From contig NZ_MSDV01000026.1 of assembly GCF_001931485.1 (NCBI RefSeq), positions 62,001-126,000 of the forward strand: a DNA stretch of 64,000 nt, written 5' to 3'. Position numbers and translations under genes: made by a program. Every line of letters starts with the position of its first letter. Position 1 is the first letter of the stretch. This document shows, one piece after another, positions 44,131 to 53,237 of this stretch. The stretch comes from Burkholderia sp. SRS-W-2-2016 (lineage in GTDB: Bacteria; Pseudomonadota; Gammaproteobacteria; Burkholderiales; Burkholderiaceae). The notes beneath the pieces are model-generated. The model was not told the DNA's origin, searched no databases, and saw nothing but the letters and a program-made list of their open reading frames with translations.

Positions 44131-45570
44131 ATGCAACGTGTGATCACCACGGAAATTGCGCCGCTCGCGGCAGCCGGTACCCGCACCGGATCACGGAGCG
44201 CGGCGATGCTGTCGGCGCGCATGGACCGCTTGCCGGCCACCGGTTATATGTGGCTATTGGTATTGCTGATCTCGCTCGGCGGCTTCTTCGAAGTCTACGA
44301 CCTGATCTTTACCGGCTATATCGCACCGGGCATGGCCAAAAGCGGCCTGCTGAAAACCACCACCACGGCGTTCTTCGGCTTTCACGGGATTGCGGGCTTT
44401 ATCGCCGCGACTTTCGCCGGTCTTTTCGTCGGGACGTTCTGTTTCGGTTGGCTGCCCGACCGCTTCGGGCGTCGCGCGGTATTCACCTATTCGCTGCTCT
44501 GGTACTCGGTCGGCTCCGCGATCATGGCCTTCCAGAGCACGCCGGAAAGCCTGATTCTGTGGCGCTTCATTACCGGCATCGGCGTGGGGATCGAGATCGT
44601 CACGATCGACAGTTACGTCACCGAAATCGTCCCGCAGCATATGCGCGGCCGCGCGATGGCGTTCAACCAGATGGTGATGTTCGCCGCCGCGCCGGTTGCG
44701 GCGATCCTGTCCTACTGGCTGGTGCCGACCACGCTGTTCGGCATCGACGGGTGGCGCTGGGTGGTGCTGCTCGGCTCGCTCGGCGCGCTGCTGGTGTGGA
44801 TCATCCGGCGCATCGTGCCCGAGAGTCCGCGTTGGCTCGCCTCGCACGGCCGCGAGCAGAAGGCCGAACGGATCGTCGAGAAAATGGAGGCGAAGGCGCT
44901 CGAGCAGTTGGGCCGGCCGCTGCCCGCACCCGCGGAAACAGTCGAGCAGCCGGTCCATCGACGCGCGTCGCTGGCCGAATTGCTGCAGCCGCCCTACCGT
45001 GCGCGTCTGATCATGCTGATCGTTTTCAACTTCTGCCAGGCGATCGGCTATTACGGTTTCGCGAACTGGGTGCCGACGCTGCTGATCGGGCAAGGCATTA
45101 CGGTCACCAAAAGTCTGCTGTATTCGTCGGTCATCGCGATCGCGCTGCCGGCCGGCCCGTTGCTCGCGATGCTGTACGCGGACCGGGTGCAACGCAAATG
45201 GCTGATCGTCGGCGCGGCGCTCGCGGTGATCGTGTTCGGCCTGCTGTTCGGGCAGATGAAAACCGTCGGCCCGTTGATCGTGCTTGGCGTGCTGATCAGC
45301 CTCGCGGGCCAAACCATTTCGGTGTGCTATCACACTTACCAGTCGGAGCTTTTTCCGACCGCGGTACGCTGCCGCGCGAATGGGATCGTGTATTCGGCCA
45401 GCCGCGCCGGCGCGATGATGTCGGGCTTCATCATCGCGTTCCTGCTGCGCGACTTCGGCGTTCCGGGTGTATTCACCGGTATTACCGCGTGCATGGTGAT
45501 CGTGATGATCTCGATCGGTGCGTTCGGTCCGAAGACGAACGGGCTGCGGCTCGAGGAAATCAATCGCTGA
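44131..45570 (+). CDS. MFS transporter, metabolite:H+ symporter type
   Basis: 479 residues with 12 membrane segments: SLGGFFEVYDLIFTGYIAPG (segment 1), GWLPDRFGRRAVFTYSLLW (the MFS loop), GVGIEIVTIDSYVTEIVPQHMRGRA, and a central cytoplasmic loop with EKMEAKALEQLGRPLPAPAE. It resembles the YdjE/NiaP group. GGAGA lies before ATG 44131; an in-frame TTG one codon upstream is possible. Last gene of the LysR-controlled operon; it probably imports the substrate acid. Confidence 0.87.
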   Translation: MQRVITTEIAPLAAAGTRTGSRSAAMLSARMDRLPATGYMWLLVLLISLGGFFEVYDLIFTGYIAPGMAKSGLLKTTTTAFFGFHGIAGFIAATFAGLFVGTFCFGWLPDRFGRRAVFTYSLLWYSVGSAIMAFQSTPESLILWRFITGIGVGIEIVTIDSYVTEIVPQHMRGRAMAFNQMVMFAAAPVAAILSYWLVPTTLFGIDGWRWVVLLGSLGALLVWIIRRIVPESPRWLASHGREQKAERIVEKMEAKALEQLGRPLPAPAETVEQPVHRRASLAELLQPPYRARLIMLIVFNFCQAIGYYGFANWVPTLLIGQGITVTKSLLYSSVIAIALPAGPLLAMLYADRVQRKWLIVGAALAVIVFGLLFGQMKTVGPLIVLGVLISLAGQTISVCYHTYQSELFPTAVRCRANGIVYSASRAGAMMSGFIIAFLLRDFGVPGVFTGITACMVIVMISIGAFGPKTNGLRLEEINR

Positions 45571-45677
45571 CCAGGCGACGGATCCAGCGAGCGGGCGGGA
45601 TCGGGAAAGCGCCGAAGCGCCGGGAATCGAAGGCAGGGTATGCTTGAGAATCGGCTGCCGATTCCCATTTACCGTTC

Positions 45678-46091
45678 GTGAAACCCCGCAATCCCTCCCC
45701 GTTGCCGCCTCCCTGGCCGTTCCCGCCCCGTCGCGATGTCGCCGGGCGGGGTTTCGGCGACCTCGTCGCGCTTCAATATCGCGGCGCGAACCTGTGGCTC
45801 TGGCGCTGCAAATGCGGCGTCCAACTGACCGCCGGGCTCGATGCGGTGGAGCGCGGCCAGATGCGCGATTGCGGCTGCCGCGAGCAGCGTCGCGTGTGGC
45901 GCTCCCGGCCCGGCTCGACCGCGCTGCGCGGCGGCGAAGTGTTCGGCCAGCTGACCACCGACCGCTACGCCGGCAACGGTTTGTGGGTGTGCCGGTGCGA
46001 ATGCGGTGCCGAGGTGAGCGTGAGCGCCGGGCGGCTGCGGCTCGGCAAGGCGCGTTCTTGCGGTGGTTGCGCGGGTGGTTCGATCGACTGA
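45678..46091 (+). CDS. small protein with two cysteine-rich (zinc-ribbon-like) motifs
   Basis: 137 residues from GTG 45678. It has two similar repeats: WLWRCKCGVQLTAGL...RDCGCRE and WVCRCECGAEVSVSA...RSCGGCAG, each with paired Cys-x-Cys-x-x and CxC/CxxC that can hold zinc. Repeats like this occur in phage and mobile-element proteins. The Pro-rich start (residues 1-20) may be untranslated if a later start is used. Function unknown. Confidence 0.6.
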   Translation: MKPRNPSPLPPPWPFPPRRDVAGRGFGDLVALQYRGANLWLWRCKCGVQLTAGLDAVERGQMRDCGCREQRRVWRSRPGSTALRGGEVFGQLTTDRYAGNGLWVCRCECGAEVSVSAGRLRLGKARSCGGCAGGSID

Positions 46092-46248
46092 GCGGGGTTG
46101 GTCACGTACCGGCCTCGCGCAGCCGCCGCAATGTCGCTTTCGTTCCCGCACCGTTGTACTAGGCTTTAACGCTATGGCGACCGCGCTTTCGTCTCTCCGG
46201 CGCGTGACGGTACCGCACAAGAAGTAAAAAACGGCGCGGAGGTGCGCG

Positions 46249-46929
46249 ATGATGTCCCGATGGATGCGAATGCTCGGTCTGGCGATATCTGTGTGCGCCG
46301 GCTCACGCGCCTGTCTGGCGGCGGATGCATCGACCGCTGGCGCGCCGGCGCTCGCTTCTACAGTCGTCTACGTGGCCAATTTCGATCTCGACGCCGCCAA
46401 CGTCACCACCGACAGCGGGCCGGCCAACCGTGCGCGCGGCATCGTCGGTCATCTGTTGCCAGAAGGGCCCGTGCGCCAGCAGCACGATCCGCAGGTACGG
46501 GCGCAAGAAGTCGTCGAACTGATGGCGCAATCGCTGACCGACGATCTGAAGAAGGCCGGCGTCGACGCGCGCCGCGTCATGCCGGGCGAGCCGCTGCCCC
46601 ACAGCGGCTGGCAGGTGCGGGGCGTGTTTCTCAGTGTCGACGAAGGCAACCGCGTGCGTCGCGCGATGGTCGGCATGGGCGCGGGCCAGAGCCAGTTTCA
46701 GGTCGCGGTGTCCTGCGATAGCCTCGCGGCGCCGGATTTGCCGCCGCTCTATGAAAGCGTCGATACGGGCGCGAGCCGGAATATGCCGGGCGCGGTGATC
46801 AAGCTCAATCCATACGTGATCGCCGCGAAGGTCGTGCTGTCGGGGCGCGATGAAAAGACGGCGATCAGAACGAGCGCCCAGCAGATTGCCGACGCGCTCG
46901 TGCAGAAGCTTCAGGACGGGGCGAAGTAG
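46249..46929 (+). CDS. DUF4410-type exported protein
   Basis: 226 residues with a signal peptide (about 1-25, ending CLAA). The mature part is beta-rich: VVYVANFDLDAANVTTDSGP, ELMAQSLTDDLKKAGVDARR, SGWQVRGVFLSVDEGNRVRR, MVGMGAGQSQFQVAVSCDSL. The GAG-QS motif is typical of DUF4410 envelope proteins. GGAGG sits before ATG 46249, with a second ATG three bases later. Function unknown; likely periplasmic or outer-membrane-bound. Confidence 0.75.
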   Translation: MMSRWMRMLGLAISVCAGSRACLAADASTAGAPALASTVVYVANFDLDAANVTTDSGPANRARGIVGHLLPEGPVRQQHDPQVRAQEVVELMAQSLTDDLKKAGVDARRVMPGEPLPHSGWQVRGVFLSVDEGNRVRRAMVGMGAGQSQFQVAVSCDSLAAPDLPPLYESVDTGASRNMPGAVIKLNPYVIAAKVVLSGRDEKTAIRTSAQQIADALVQKLQDGAK

Positions 46930-47063
46930 AAGACGGGAGTCACCGCGAAATTACCCGCCGGGCTCGAAACGTTCAGGAACGTGTGTGGATGCACGCTCTC
47001 CACGCTGAAATATCGGTAATACGGTGTGGCCGTTAATACCGCTCAAGGTGTTGTCATTAACTT

Positions 47064-47564
47064 CTACGTATCCGCTCGAACACGCGTGTCTTTACCCAGA
47101 TGCGCAGCGACCGCCGCAGTCAGCGAGAAACTGCGCAACTCCTCCGGCGACGCCAGATACGCGGCGACAATCTCGCGATTATCGAGCCGCAATTCGGGCA
47201 GGCTATCGAGATGCAGTTCGAAGAAATGCACGCGGTCTCTTCTTCCGTCCCAGAAACCGCTGACGCTGCCCGCCGCTATCAGCGGATAAGCCGGCAGACC
47301 GATTTCCTCTTCCATTTCCCGCTGCGCCGCCACGACAGGCGTCTCACCGGCGTGGATACTTCCACCGGGAAGCCCCCACTCGGCGCGGTACGATGTCTTC
47401 ACCAGCAACAACGCCCCGTCGACGTAGATGGTGACCAGCGCGCCCTCATGGTCGGGTCGCCGAACGTGCCACCAGGCGCGAGCCAGTTGAAAGCCGACGC
47501 GAAGCGCGACGCGCCAGAGCGCATCGACAAGCGAACCTCGTTGGGTTCGCTCAACGTAGGGCAT
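47064..47564 (-). CDS. Nudix hydrolase
   Basis: 166 residues with the Nudix box GGSIHAGETPVVAAQREMEEEIGL (shown in part: G-x5-E-x7-REMEEE-I-G-L, about 82-105), the catalytic metal site for splitting nucleoside-diphosphate-linked molecules. ATG 47564 has AGGAGA seven bases upstream. The substrate is unknown. It stands alone. Confidence 0.87.
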   Translation of the reverse strand: MPYVERTQRGSLVDALWRVALRVGFQLARAWWHVRRPDHEGALVTIYVDGALLLVKTSYRAEWGLPGGSIHAGETPVVAAQREMEEEIGLPAYPLIAAGSVSGFWDGRRDRVHFFELHLDSLPELRLDNREIVAAYLASPEELRSFSLTAAVAAHLGKDTRVRADT

Positions 47565-47663
47565 AAGGTCTCTCCTTCACTGTGATGATTGAAGATAATG
47601 CGGTTCGCCGCGTTCGAGCGGCCGAGGTGATTCAGGTATCTGTCAGACGATTTCTATTAAACC

Positions 47664-47885
47664 ATGCCCATCTACGACTACGAATGCCCAAGCTGCGGTC
47701 TATTCGAGGCACGACGCATGATCGCCGAGCGCGATAGCGAGCTGTGCTGTCCGGCCTGCGGCCGTCAGGCTTCACGCCATGTGAATACGAAAGCCGCGAG
47801 TCTCGCCGGCGTCTCTTCGACTTCCGACGAAGGCGCAGGCAGCTATGGGATGCGCCACGCCGGTGGTTGCCTCTGCTGCCGCTGA
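47664..47885 (+). CDS. FmdB-family zinc-ribbon protein
   Basis: 73 residues beginning MPIYDYECPSCGLFEARRMI, with a second Cys pair CCPACGRQASR, the zinc ribbon of FmdB/regulatory proteins. The tail ends GGCLCCR, an extra Cys cluster. It is probably a small metal-binding regulator; role unproven. ATG 47664 fits the family start exactly. Confidence 0.82.
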   Translation: MPIYDYECPSCGLFEARRMIAERDSELCCPACGRQASRHVNTKAASLAGVSSTSDEGAGSYGMRHAGGCLCCR

Positions 47886-48014
47886 ACGTTGTTGCCGCCG
47901 GCAATCCGACTACCGCGCGGCGCGGGCGCCACTCTCGCATCCATGCGGGCGGCCGTGGGCAAATCGCGGCGCTAACGCGTATCCTGTCGCCTACTTCCAG
48001 CCTTCGTTGATTCG

Positions 48015-48911
48015 ATGAAAACCACCCGCCCGCCGCTCGCTCATACGTTCACTTCGACACTCACGACCACCGCCGCGTTTCTCGCGCTCACCCTGACAGG
48101 CTGCACGTCCTCCGCATTGAATGCGCAGGATTCATCGCCCGCAGGCACCGCGCAGTCCACCGTTACCGCAGGATCACTTGATGCCGCCATCAGCGGCCCC
48201 CAGCGCAGCAACCAGGCGCGCGCCCGGGACGTCTATCGTCATCCTAAGGAAACGCTGCAGTTCTTCGAACTCGCGCCCACGCAAACCGTGCTGGAAATCG
48301 CCCCGGGCGGCGGCTGGTACACCGACATACTCGCGCCCTATCTCCACGCTTCCGGTCAGCTGTACGAAGCGCAGTACGTGAGCACGTCCGCCGATCTCGT
48401 CGCCGCGGACGCCGCGACCGACCGCAATTTCCGCGGCAAGCTCGCGAACAATCCGGCGCTGTATGGGAAGGTAGTCGTCGGCACGCTGCAAGCAGGCCAG
48501 CTCGAAGGCTTCGACGCCGACGCGAAATTCGACCGGGTCTTCACGTTCCGGAACATCCATAACTGGATGAAGGACGGACAACTCGATGCGAACCTGCGCG
48601 CGTTTTATCGGGCGCTCAAGCAGGGCGGCGAACTCGGCGTCGAGGAGCATCGCGCGCGGCCGGGAACAAGCGTCCAGCAAATGATCGAATCCGGCTATGT
48701 GAGCGAAGCGTTCGTGATCGAACACGCCCAGGCTGCCGGCTTCGTGCTGGTCGCCCGCAGCGAGATCAACGCGAATCCGCGCGATACCAAGGACTATCCG
48801 CATGGCGTCTGGTCACTGCCGCCAACCTACAAAGGCGGCGACGTCGACCGCTCACGCTTTGCCGCAATCGGCGAATCGGACCGGATGACGCTGCGGTTCG
48901 CGAAGCCTTAG
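48015..48911 (+). CDS. SAM-dependent methyltransferase-like lipoprotein
   Basis: 298 residues. It starts with a hydrophobic stretch and lipobox LTGC at about residue 32 (ALTLTGCTSS), so it is exported and lipid-anchored. The body has a class I methyltransferase fold: TVLEIAPGGGWYTDILAPYL (SAM loop), then FDADAKFDRVFTFRNIHNWM and GGELGVEEHRA. Exported SAM-dependent enzymes are odd because SAM is cytoplasmic; the family is known from many Proteobacteria but its role is unclear. Standing alone. Confidence 0.8.
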   Translation: MKTTRPPLAHTFTSTLTTTAAFLALTLTGCTSSALNAQDSSPAGTAQSTVTAGSLDAAISGPQRSNQARARDVYRHPKETLQFFELAPTQTVLEIAPGGGWYTDILAPYLHASGQLYEAQYVSTSADLVAADAATDRNFRGKLANNPALYGKVVVGTLQAGQLEGFDADAKFDRVFTFRNIHNWMKDGQLDANLRAFYRALKQGGELGVEEHRARPGTSVQQMIESGYVSEAFVIEHAQAAGFVLVARSEINANPRDTKDYPHGVWSLPPTYKGGDVDRSRFAAIGESDRMTLRFAKP

Positions 48912-49035
48912 AAACAAAACAGCACGCATCCGATTCGTGAGCACAAACACACACGCACGCAAGCACAAACACGGGCACCAACGCAAACGCACTCTTCGCA
49001 AGAGCGGCTCTCCGCGGAACGCAGCGGCGCGTCGC

Positions 49036-50976
49036 TCAGCCAACCTCCGCAACCACCGCCCCCGGCAACAGGCACCGCTGCGCCAACGCACAGGTCTGCG
49101 CCGGCTCCACCGGCTTCGCAAACAGAAATCCCTGCGCCAGCTCGGCGCCGGCCGCCCGCAGCGCGGCCAGCTCATCGTCCGTCTCGACGCCTTCCACGAT
49201 GGTTTCGACGCCCATGTCGCGACCCAGCGCGAGCAGCGACTTGACGATCTTGTGGCTGGTGCGGACCGCATCCATCCCGCGCACGAAGCTGCGATCGATC
49301 TTGATCTTCGTAAGCGGCAGCGTATGCAGATACGACAGGCTCGAATAGCCGACGCCGAAATCATCGAGCGACACGCCGCAGCCGATTGCCCGCAGCCGCG
49401 CGGCCGCCTCCTGCACCGGATCGATCTCGCGGGCCAACGCGGTTTCGGTGATCTCGAAGTCGAGCCGCGACGGATCGAAACCGCTGTCGTGGATCAGCCC
49501 GAGAAGCTCCGACATCGTCTCGCGCGAAGCCAGATCGAGGGTCGACAGATTGAACGCCAGCCGCACCGGATCCGGCCAGCGCAACGCGGTGGCGAGCGCC
49601 TTCTGCAACAGCACGCGCGTCAGCCCGCTGATCACGCCGATCCGTTCGGCCACCGGAATGAAATGGTCGGGCGGAACATGGCCGAGCACCGGATGCGACC
49701 ACCGCGCCAGCGCTTCGAAACCGAACACGCGCCCCGTCGCTATATAGATGATCGGCTGGAACACCACCGATAGTTCGCGCTCCAGATCCGCCATCTGCAA
49801 CGCCTGCTCGATCAGGGAACCGCGCCGGATCGCGGCGTCGTGAGCCGCGGAAAACATCACCACGCTGCCGCGCCGGTTGCGCTTGCCCGCATACAGCGCG
49901 TAGTCGGCGAACTCATACAGCTGCACCGCCGTCGAGCAATGGTCCGGATACATCGCGAAGCCGATCGAGCCGGAAATCTGCACCGCCACATCGCCGGCGA
50001 CGACCGGTTCGCGCAGCACCCGGCACACCCGTTCGCCGAGTGCCAGCAAATCGTCGCTGCAGGAGAACTCCGAGACCAGCAGCCCGAACTCGTCGCCGCC
50101 CAGCCGGGCCAGCCGCAAACGCGGGGTGATCAGGAGTGCGAGACGCTCGCCGATCTGCCCCAGCACCTTGTCGCCGATCGCATGACCGTGGATGTCGTTG
50201 ACCGGCTTGAAGCCGTCCAGATCGATGACGCCGACCGCGAGCGAAGTCTGGCTCGCAACCGCGGCCGCGCAGGTCGCGTCGAGTTCGTGAAAGAACGAGC
50301 GCCGGTTCGGCAGACCGGTCAGGCTGTCCAGATTCGCGAGCCGCTCGTTTTCCGCGCGCGCGTCGACCATCCGCGTGAAATCGCGGTAGTGGTTCAACAG
50401 GAGCACCAGCATCGCGGCGGACACGAGCGCGGTATTGACCGCGATCGCGCGAAACACGATGTTCTCCGACAACAGGAAGAACACGAAGAACGCGCCATTG
50501 ACGATGAGCGCCACCGTAATCGCCGCCGGCCGCAGATGCATCAGCGAAAAAATCACGCCGATCACCGTAATCGCCATATAGAACGCGACGTGCGCCTGCG
50601 CGTATGCGTCCCCATAGCGGGCCAGCGACAGCGCCCATGCGGTGAAGCCGACTGCCATCACCACCGCGAGCCGGTTGGTGCGCGCCAGCGCCCGCTCGGC
50701 GACGGCGAGCGAGGGCCGCACGCGGTTCGAGCGCGCCCATTTCCACGCCCGCAACGCACTGAACGCGGTCAACGCGACCGGCACGTGCACGACCAGCCAG
50801 GCCGGCGCGGACCGGTAATGCGTGATGACGAGCGCCCAGCTGTTGGCGATCAGCATCAGGTACATCAGCGGCATCTGATGCCGGAACGCGTCGAACTGCG
50901 CGTTCAGTAGCCCGGGGTTGCCGCGCGGGATCGAAGCCAGCGATCGCAACCGGCGGAAAACAGAGTGAAAGGTCAT
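49036..50976 (-). CDS. GGDEF/EAL cyclic-di-GMP protein
   Basis: 646 residues. Five to six membrane segments at about 35-195, then a GGDEF domain with intact GGDEF (293-297) and the substrate motif LDSLTGLPNRRSF, then an EAL domain with EAL (421-423, FEALARW) and metal/catalytic residues in FNLSTLDL, FEITETAL and DDFGVGYSSL. Both motifs are intact, so it may make and break cyclic-di-GMP, controlling biofilm or motility. ATG 50976 follows a weak ribosome site. The 700-bp gap upstream contains the repeated TGTCCG site. Confidence 0.88.
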   Translation of the reverse strand: MTFHSVFRRLRSLASIPRGNPGLLNAQFDAFRHQMPLMYLMLIANSWALVITHYRSAPAWLVVHVPVALTAFSALRAWKWARSNRVRPSLAVAERALARTNRLAVVMAVGFTAWALSLARYGDAYAQAHVAFYMAITVIGVIFSLMHLRPAAITVALIVNGAFFVFFLLSENIVFRAIAVNTALVSAAMLVLLLNHYRDFTRMVDARAENERLANLDSLTGLPNRRSFFHELDATCAAAVASQTSLAVGVIDLDGFKPVNDIHGHAIGDKVLGQIGERLALLITPRLRLARLGGDEFGLLVSEFSCSDDLLALGERVCRVLREPVVAGDVAVQISGSIGFAMYPDHCSTAVQLYEFADYALYAGKRNRRGSVVMFSAAHDAAIRRGSLIEQALQMADLERELSVVFQPIIYIATGRVFGFEALARWSHPVLGHVPPDHFIPVAERIGVISGLTRVLLQKALATALRWPDPVRLAFNLSTLDLASRETMSELLGLIHDSGFDPSRLDFEITETALAREIDPVQEAAARLRAIGCGVSLDDFGVGYSSLSYLHTLPLTKIKIDRSFVRGMDAVRTSHKIVKSLLALGRDMGVETIVEGVETDDELAALRAAGAELAQGFLFAKPVEPAQTCALAQRCLLPGAVVAEVG

Positions 50977-51185
50977 CGCTTGACAACAGTGCCGGTGGTG
51001 GCGCGCCCGCGACGAACAGCCATCGTGAGGCTGCGAGTGCGGCGCGTGCGCGCTATAACGGCATGCGTTTTGCATTCTTGAGCCGCCCGCGAGAGCGATC
51101 GCAAGACGCCCGGCACGGAGCGTTTTCTTCAGAGGAAAGCAGCCAATGAGCACTGCCGATTCCGCAAAAAATCGCAACCCGCGAT

Positions 51186-51219
51186 CTGTCCGAATAGCGT
51201 GAATTACGGACAGTGTCCG
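51186..51219. promoter_or_regulatory. three TGTCCG half-sites
   Basis: CTGTCCG (51186-51192), then CGGACAGTGTCCG (51207-51219) with perfect symmetry around one base. Three copies of the same half-site in 34 bp look like an operator. It is 210 bp from the GGDEF/EAL start and 53 bp from the small frame at 51272. The rest of 50977-51271 shows nothing else clear. Confidence 0.5.
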
Positions 51220-51271
51220 AAACCTCCGCTCTGATGATATGCTCCGTTTAGAGTAAACATTCTAATTTCGG

Positions 51272-51481
51272 ATGCAGGTCGTTATCTACTTTTCCCCGCG
51301 TCGCGTGGAGCCGGCGAGCGTCTCGCCGTCCGCGGCCATGACGCTCTTCTATGAAGCGCTTGTCGCGCCCTTTTATGCGTCCGCCGACGACGCGTTCACC
51401 TGGGCGCGCAAGCTGACCGACTGGAACCTGCAGGCAGGCCGCTCGCTTCTCGCGACTGGCGGCAGCGCACGGCCCCGATAA
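51272..51481 (+). CDS. possible small protein, weakly phasin-like
   Basis: 69 residues, or 48 from an internal ATG at 51338, with MTLFYEALVAPFYASADDAF then TWARKLTDWNLQAGRSLL, an amphipathic helix pattern like the start of PHA-granule phasins. It lies 190 bp upstream of a broken acetoacetyl-CoA reductase. No clear ribosome site. May be a remnant or a small gene. Confidence 0.4.
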   Translation: MQVVIYFSPRRVEPASVSPSAAMTLFYEALVAPFYASADDAFTWARKLTDWNLQAGRSLLATGGSARPR

Positions 51482-51673
51482 GCCGTCGCTCGCCGTACTT
51501 CGAAACTATCTTCGCGCAATAGCAAAGCCTACAAAAACCCGCGCAGTTGAATCAACGCTGAAGCCGACGCCTCTCACGAGGAGAGCGCCGGCACTGTGTT
51601 GCGACAACGCAATGGCGGGTCGTGCGAGGCAGCCATTGGGTTTTCATGATCCTCGCAGCTATGACTATTACGG

Positions 51674-52426
51674 ATGGACAGGATGACGAAGCGAATTGCC
51701 GTTGTGACGGGTGGTATGGGCGGCCTCGGAGAAGCAATCAGTATCAGACTGCACGACGCGGGTTATGCGGTGGTCGTCACCCATTCGCCGAACAATCGCC
51801 ACGCGGCTGCGTGGCTGGCGGAAATGGAAAAGCAGGGCCGCAATTTTCTCGCGTATGAAGTCGACGTGGCCGACTACGATTCGTGCCAGCACGTAGCGGC
51901 CAGAATCAGCGCCGATGTGGGCGCGGTCGATATTCTCGTGAACAACGCCGGCATCACCTAGGACATGACGCTGCGCAAGATGGACAAGGTCAACTGGGAC
52001 GCGGTGATCCGCACCAATCTCGACTCGGTCTTCAACATGACCAAGCCGCTGTGCGAAGCGATGGTGACGCGCGGCTGGGGACGTATCGTCAATATTTCGT
52101 CGGTCAACGGTTCGAAAGGTTCGGTCGGCCAGACCAATTACGCGGCGGCCAAGGCGGGCATGCACGGCTTTACCAAATCGCTGGCGCTCGAAGTGGCGCG
52201 TAAAGGCGTGACCGTCAACACGATTTCGCCGGGCTACCTCGCAACGAAAATGGTCACCGCGATTCCGCAGCAGATCCTCGACACCAAAATCCTGCCGCAA
52301 ATTCCGATGGGGCGTCTGGGCAAACCGGGGGAAGTCGCGGCACTGGTCGCCTATCTGTGCTCGGACGATGCCGGCTTCGTGACCGGCGCGAATATCGCGA
52401 TCAACGGCGGCCAGCACATGCATTGA
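51674..52426 (+). pseudogene. phaB: acetoacetyl-CoA reductase (phaB-like) with in-frame amber stop
   Basis: The frame reads a full PhaB: MTKRIAVVTGGMGGLGEAIS (start ATG 51683 or 51674), then DILVNNAGIT, TAG at 51959-51961, then DMTLRKMDKVNWDAVIRTNL, SSVNGSKGSVGQTNYAAAKA and the end GFVTGANIAINGGQHMH. The catalytic Ser, Tyr and Lys (SSVNG, YAAAK) lie after the stop. Relatives have NNAGITRD here, so TAG replaces the Arg codon. The rest is undamaged, which points to a recent single event or a sequencing error. The enzyme makes 3-hydroxybutyryl-CoA for PHB storage. Confidence 0.85.
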
Positions 52427-52587
52427 ACGTGAAGCGCAACGCGCGCCGCCGCGAGAAGCGGTGTCGCGCGTCGCGCCCGGCCGGTCGCGGCACGCCGTCT
52501 GCTAATGCACGGTTGCACGACTTGAAGTGGCCGGCGCAGCGCGGCAGCAGATGTCCGCGCGTGCCGGCCCGCGACCGGGGGTATCGA

Positions 52588-53181
52588 ATGAAGACGCTGG
52601 ATATCGAGCAACTGCGACCGACTCAATACACGCACGGCCTCAGGGAAGTGCGCGGCAAGACGAAACAGTACCGCGCGCTGTCGGGCCACGACCTCGACAT
52701 GGCGATCGCCGAAAAGCCGGTCCCCATCGTGTACGGTCCCGGCGAGATCGCGCATCTGATCGACCATCACCACGTCGCCAACGCCCTGTGGCAAACCGGC
52801 ATCAGGAGCGTGCCCGTCGTACTCGTGCGAGACCTGTCGACGCTAACGACTGCGGATTTCTGGCTCACCCTCGAAAACAACCGCTGGACCTATCCGTACG
52901 ATTCCCACGGTCAGCGCGTGCCCTACTCCGAAATGTTCCGCCACGTGTGGGACCTGATCGACGACGAATTCCGCAGCCTGTCGGCGGCCGTGCGCGACGC
53001 GGGCGGTTACGAAAAGACGCAGGTTCCATTGGCGGAATTCCGCTGGGCGGATCTGTTCCGTCGACAATTCGAGGTTCCCACCAGCGACGCCGAATTCGAC
53101 GCGCTCGTTAGCCGGGCCGTCGCGCTCGCGAAATCGCCGGTCGCGCTCGGCTTGCCCGGCTATCTCGGCAAGGACCGCTAA
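52588..53181 (+). CDS. ParB-like (ParBc_2) domain protein
   Basis: 197 residues. The domain reads LRPTQYTHGLREVRGKTKQY, PVPIVYGPGEIAHLIDHHHV and ALWQTGIRSVPVVLVRDLS, a ParB/sulfiredoxin-like fold with the D-H-H-H motif of putative ParB-like nucleases. It lacks the ParB DNA-binding part, so it is not a partition protein. GGGGG precedes ATG 52588. Function unproven. It sits alone between the broken phaB and a sensor kinase. Confidence 0.72.
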   Translation: MKTLDIEQLRPTQYTHGLREVRGKTKQYRALSGHDLDMAIAEKPVPIVYGPGEIAHLIDHHHVANALWQTGIRSVPVVLVRDLSTLTTADFWLTLENNRWTYPYDSHGQRVPYSEMFRHVWDLIDDEFRSLSAAVRDAGGYEKTQVPLAEFRWADLFRRQFEVPTSDAEFDALVSRAVALAKSPVALGLPGYLGKDR

Positions 53182-53237
53182 TCCGCCCGCACCCGTGCGG
53201 CCGAATCGCTTCCGCGTGCATTACCGAGTGCATTAAA

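Noticed and set aside
45678..46091. Zinc-ribbon protein as a known transcription factor
   Set aside because: No DNA-binding domain beyond the Cys pairs could be recognised, so no function was assigned.
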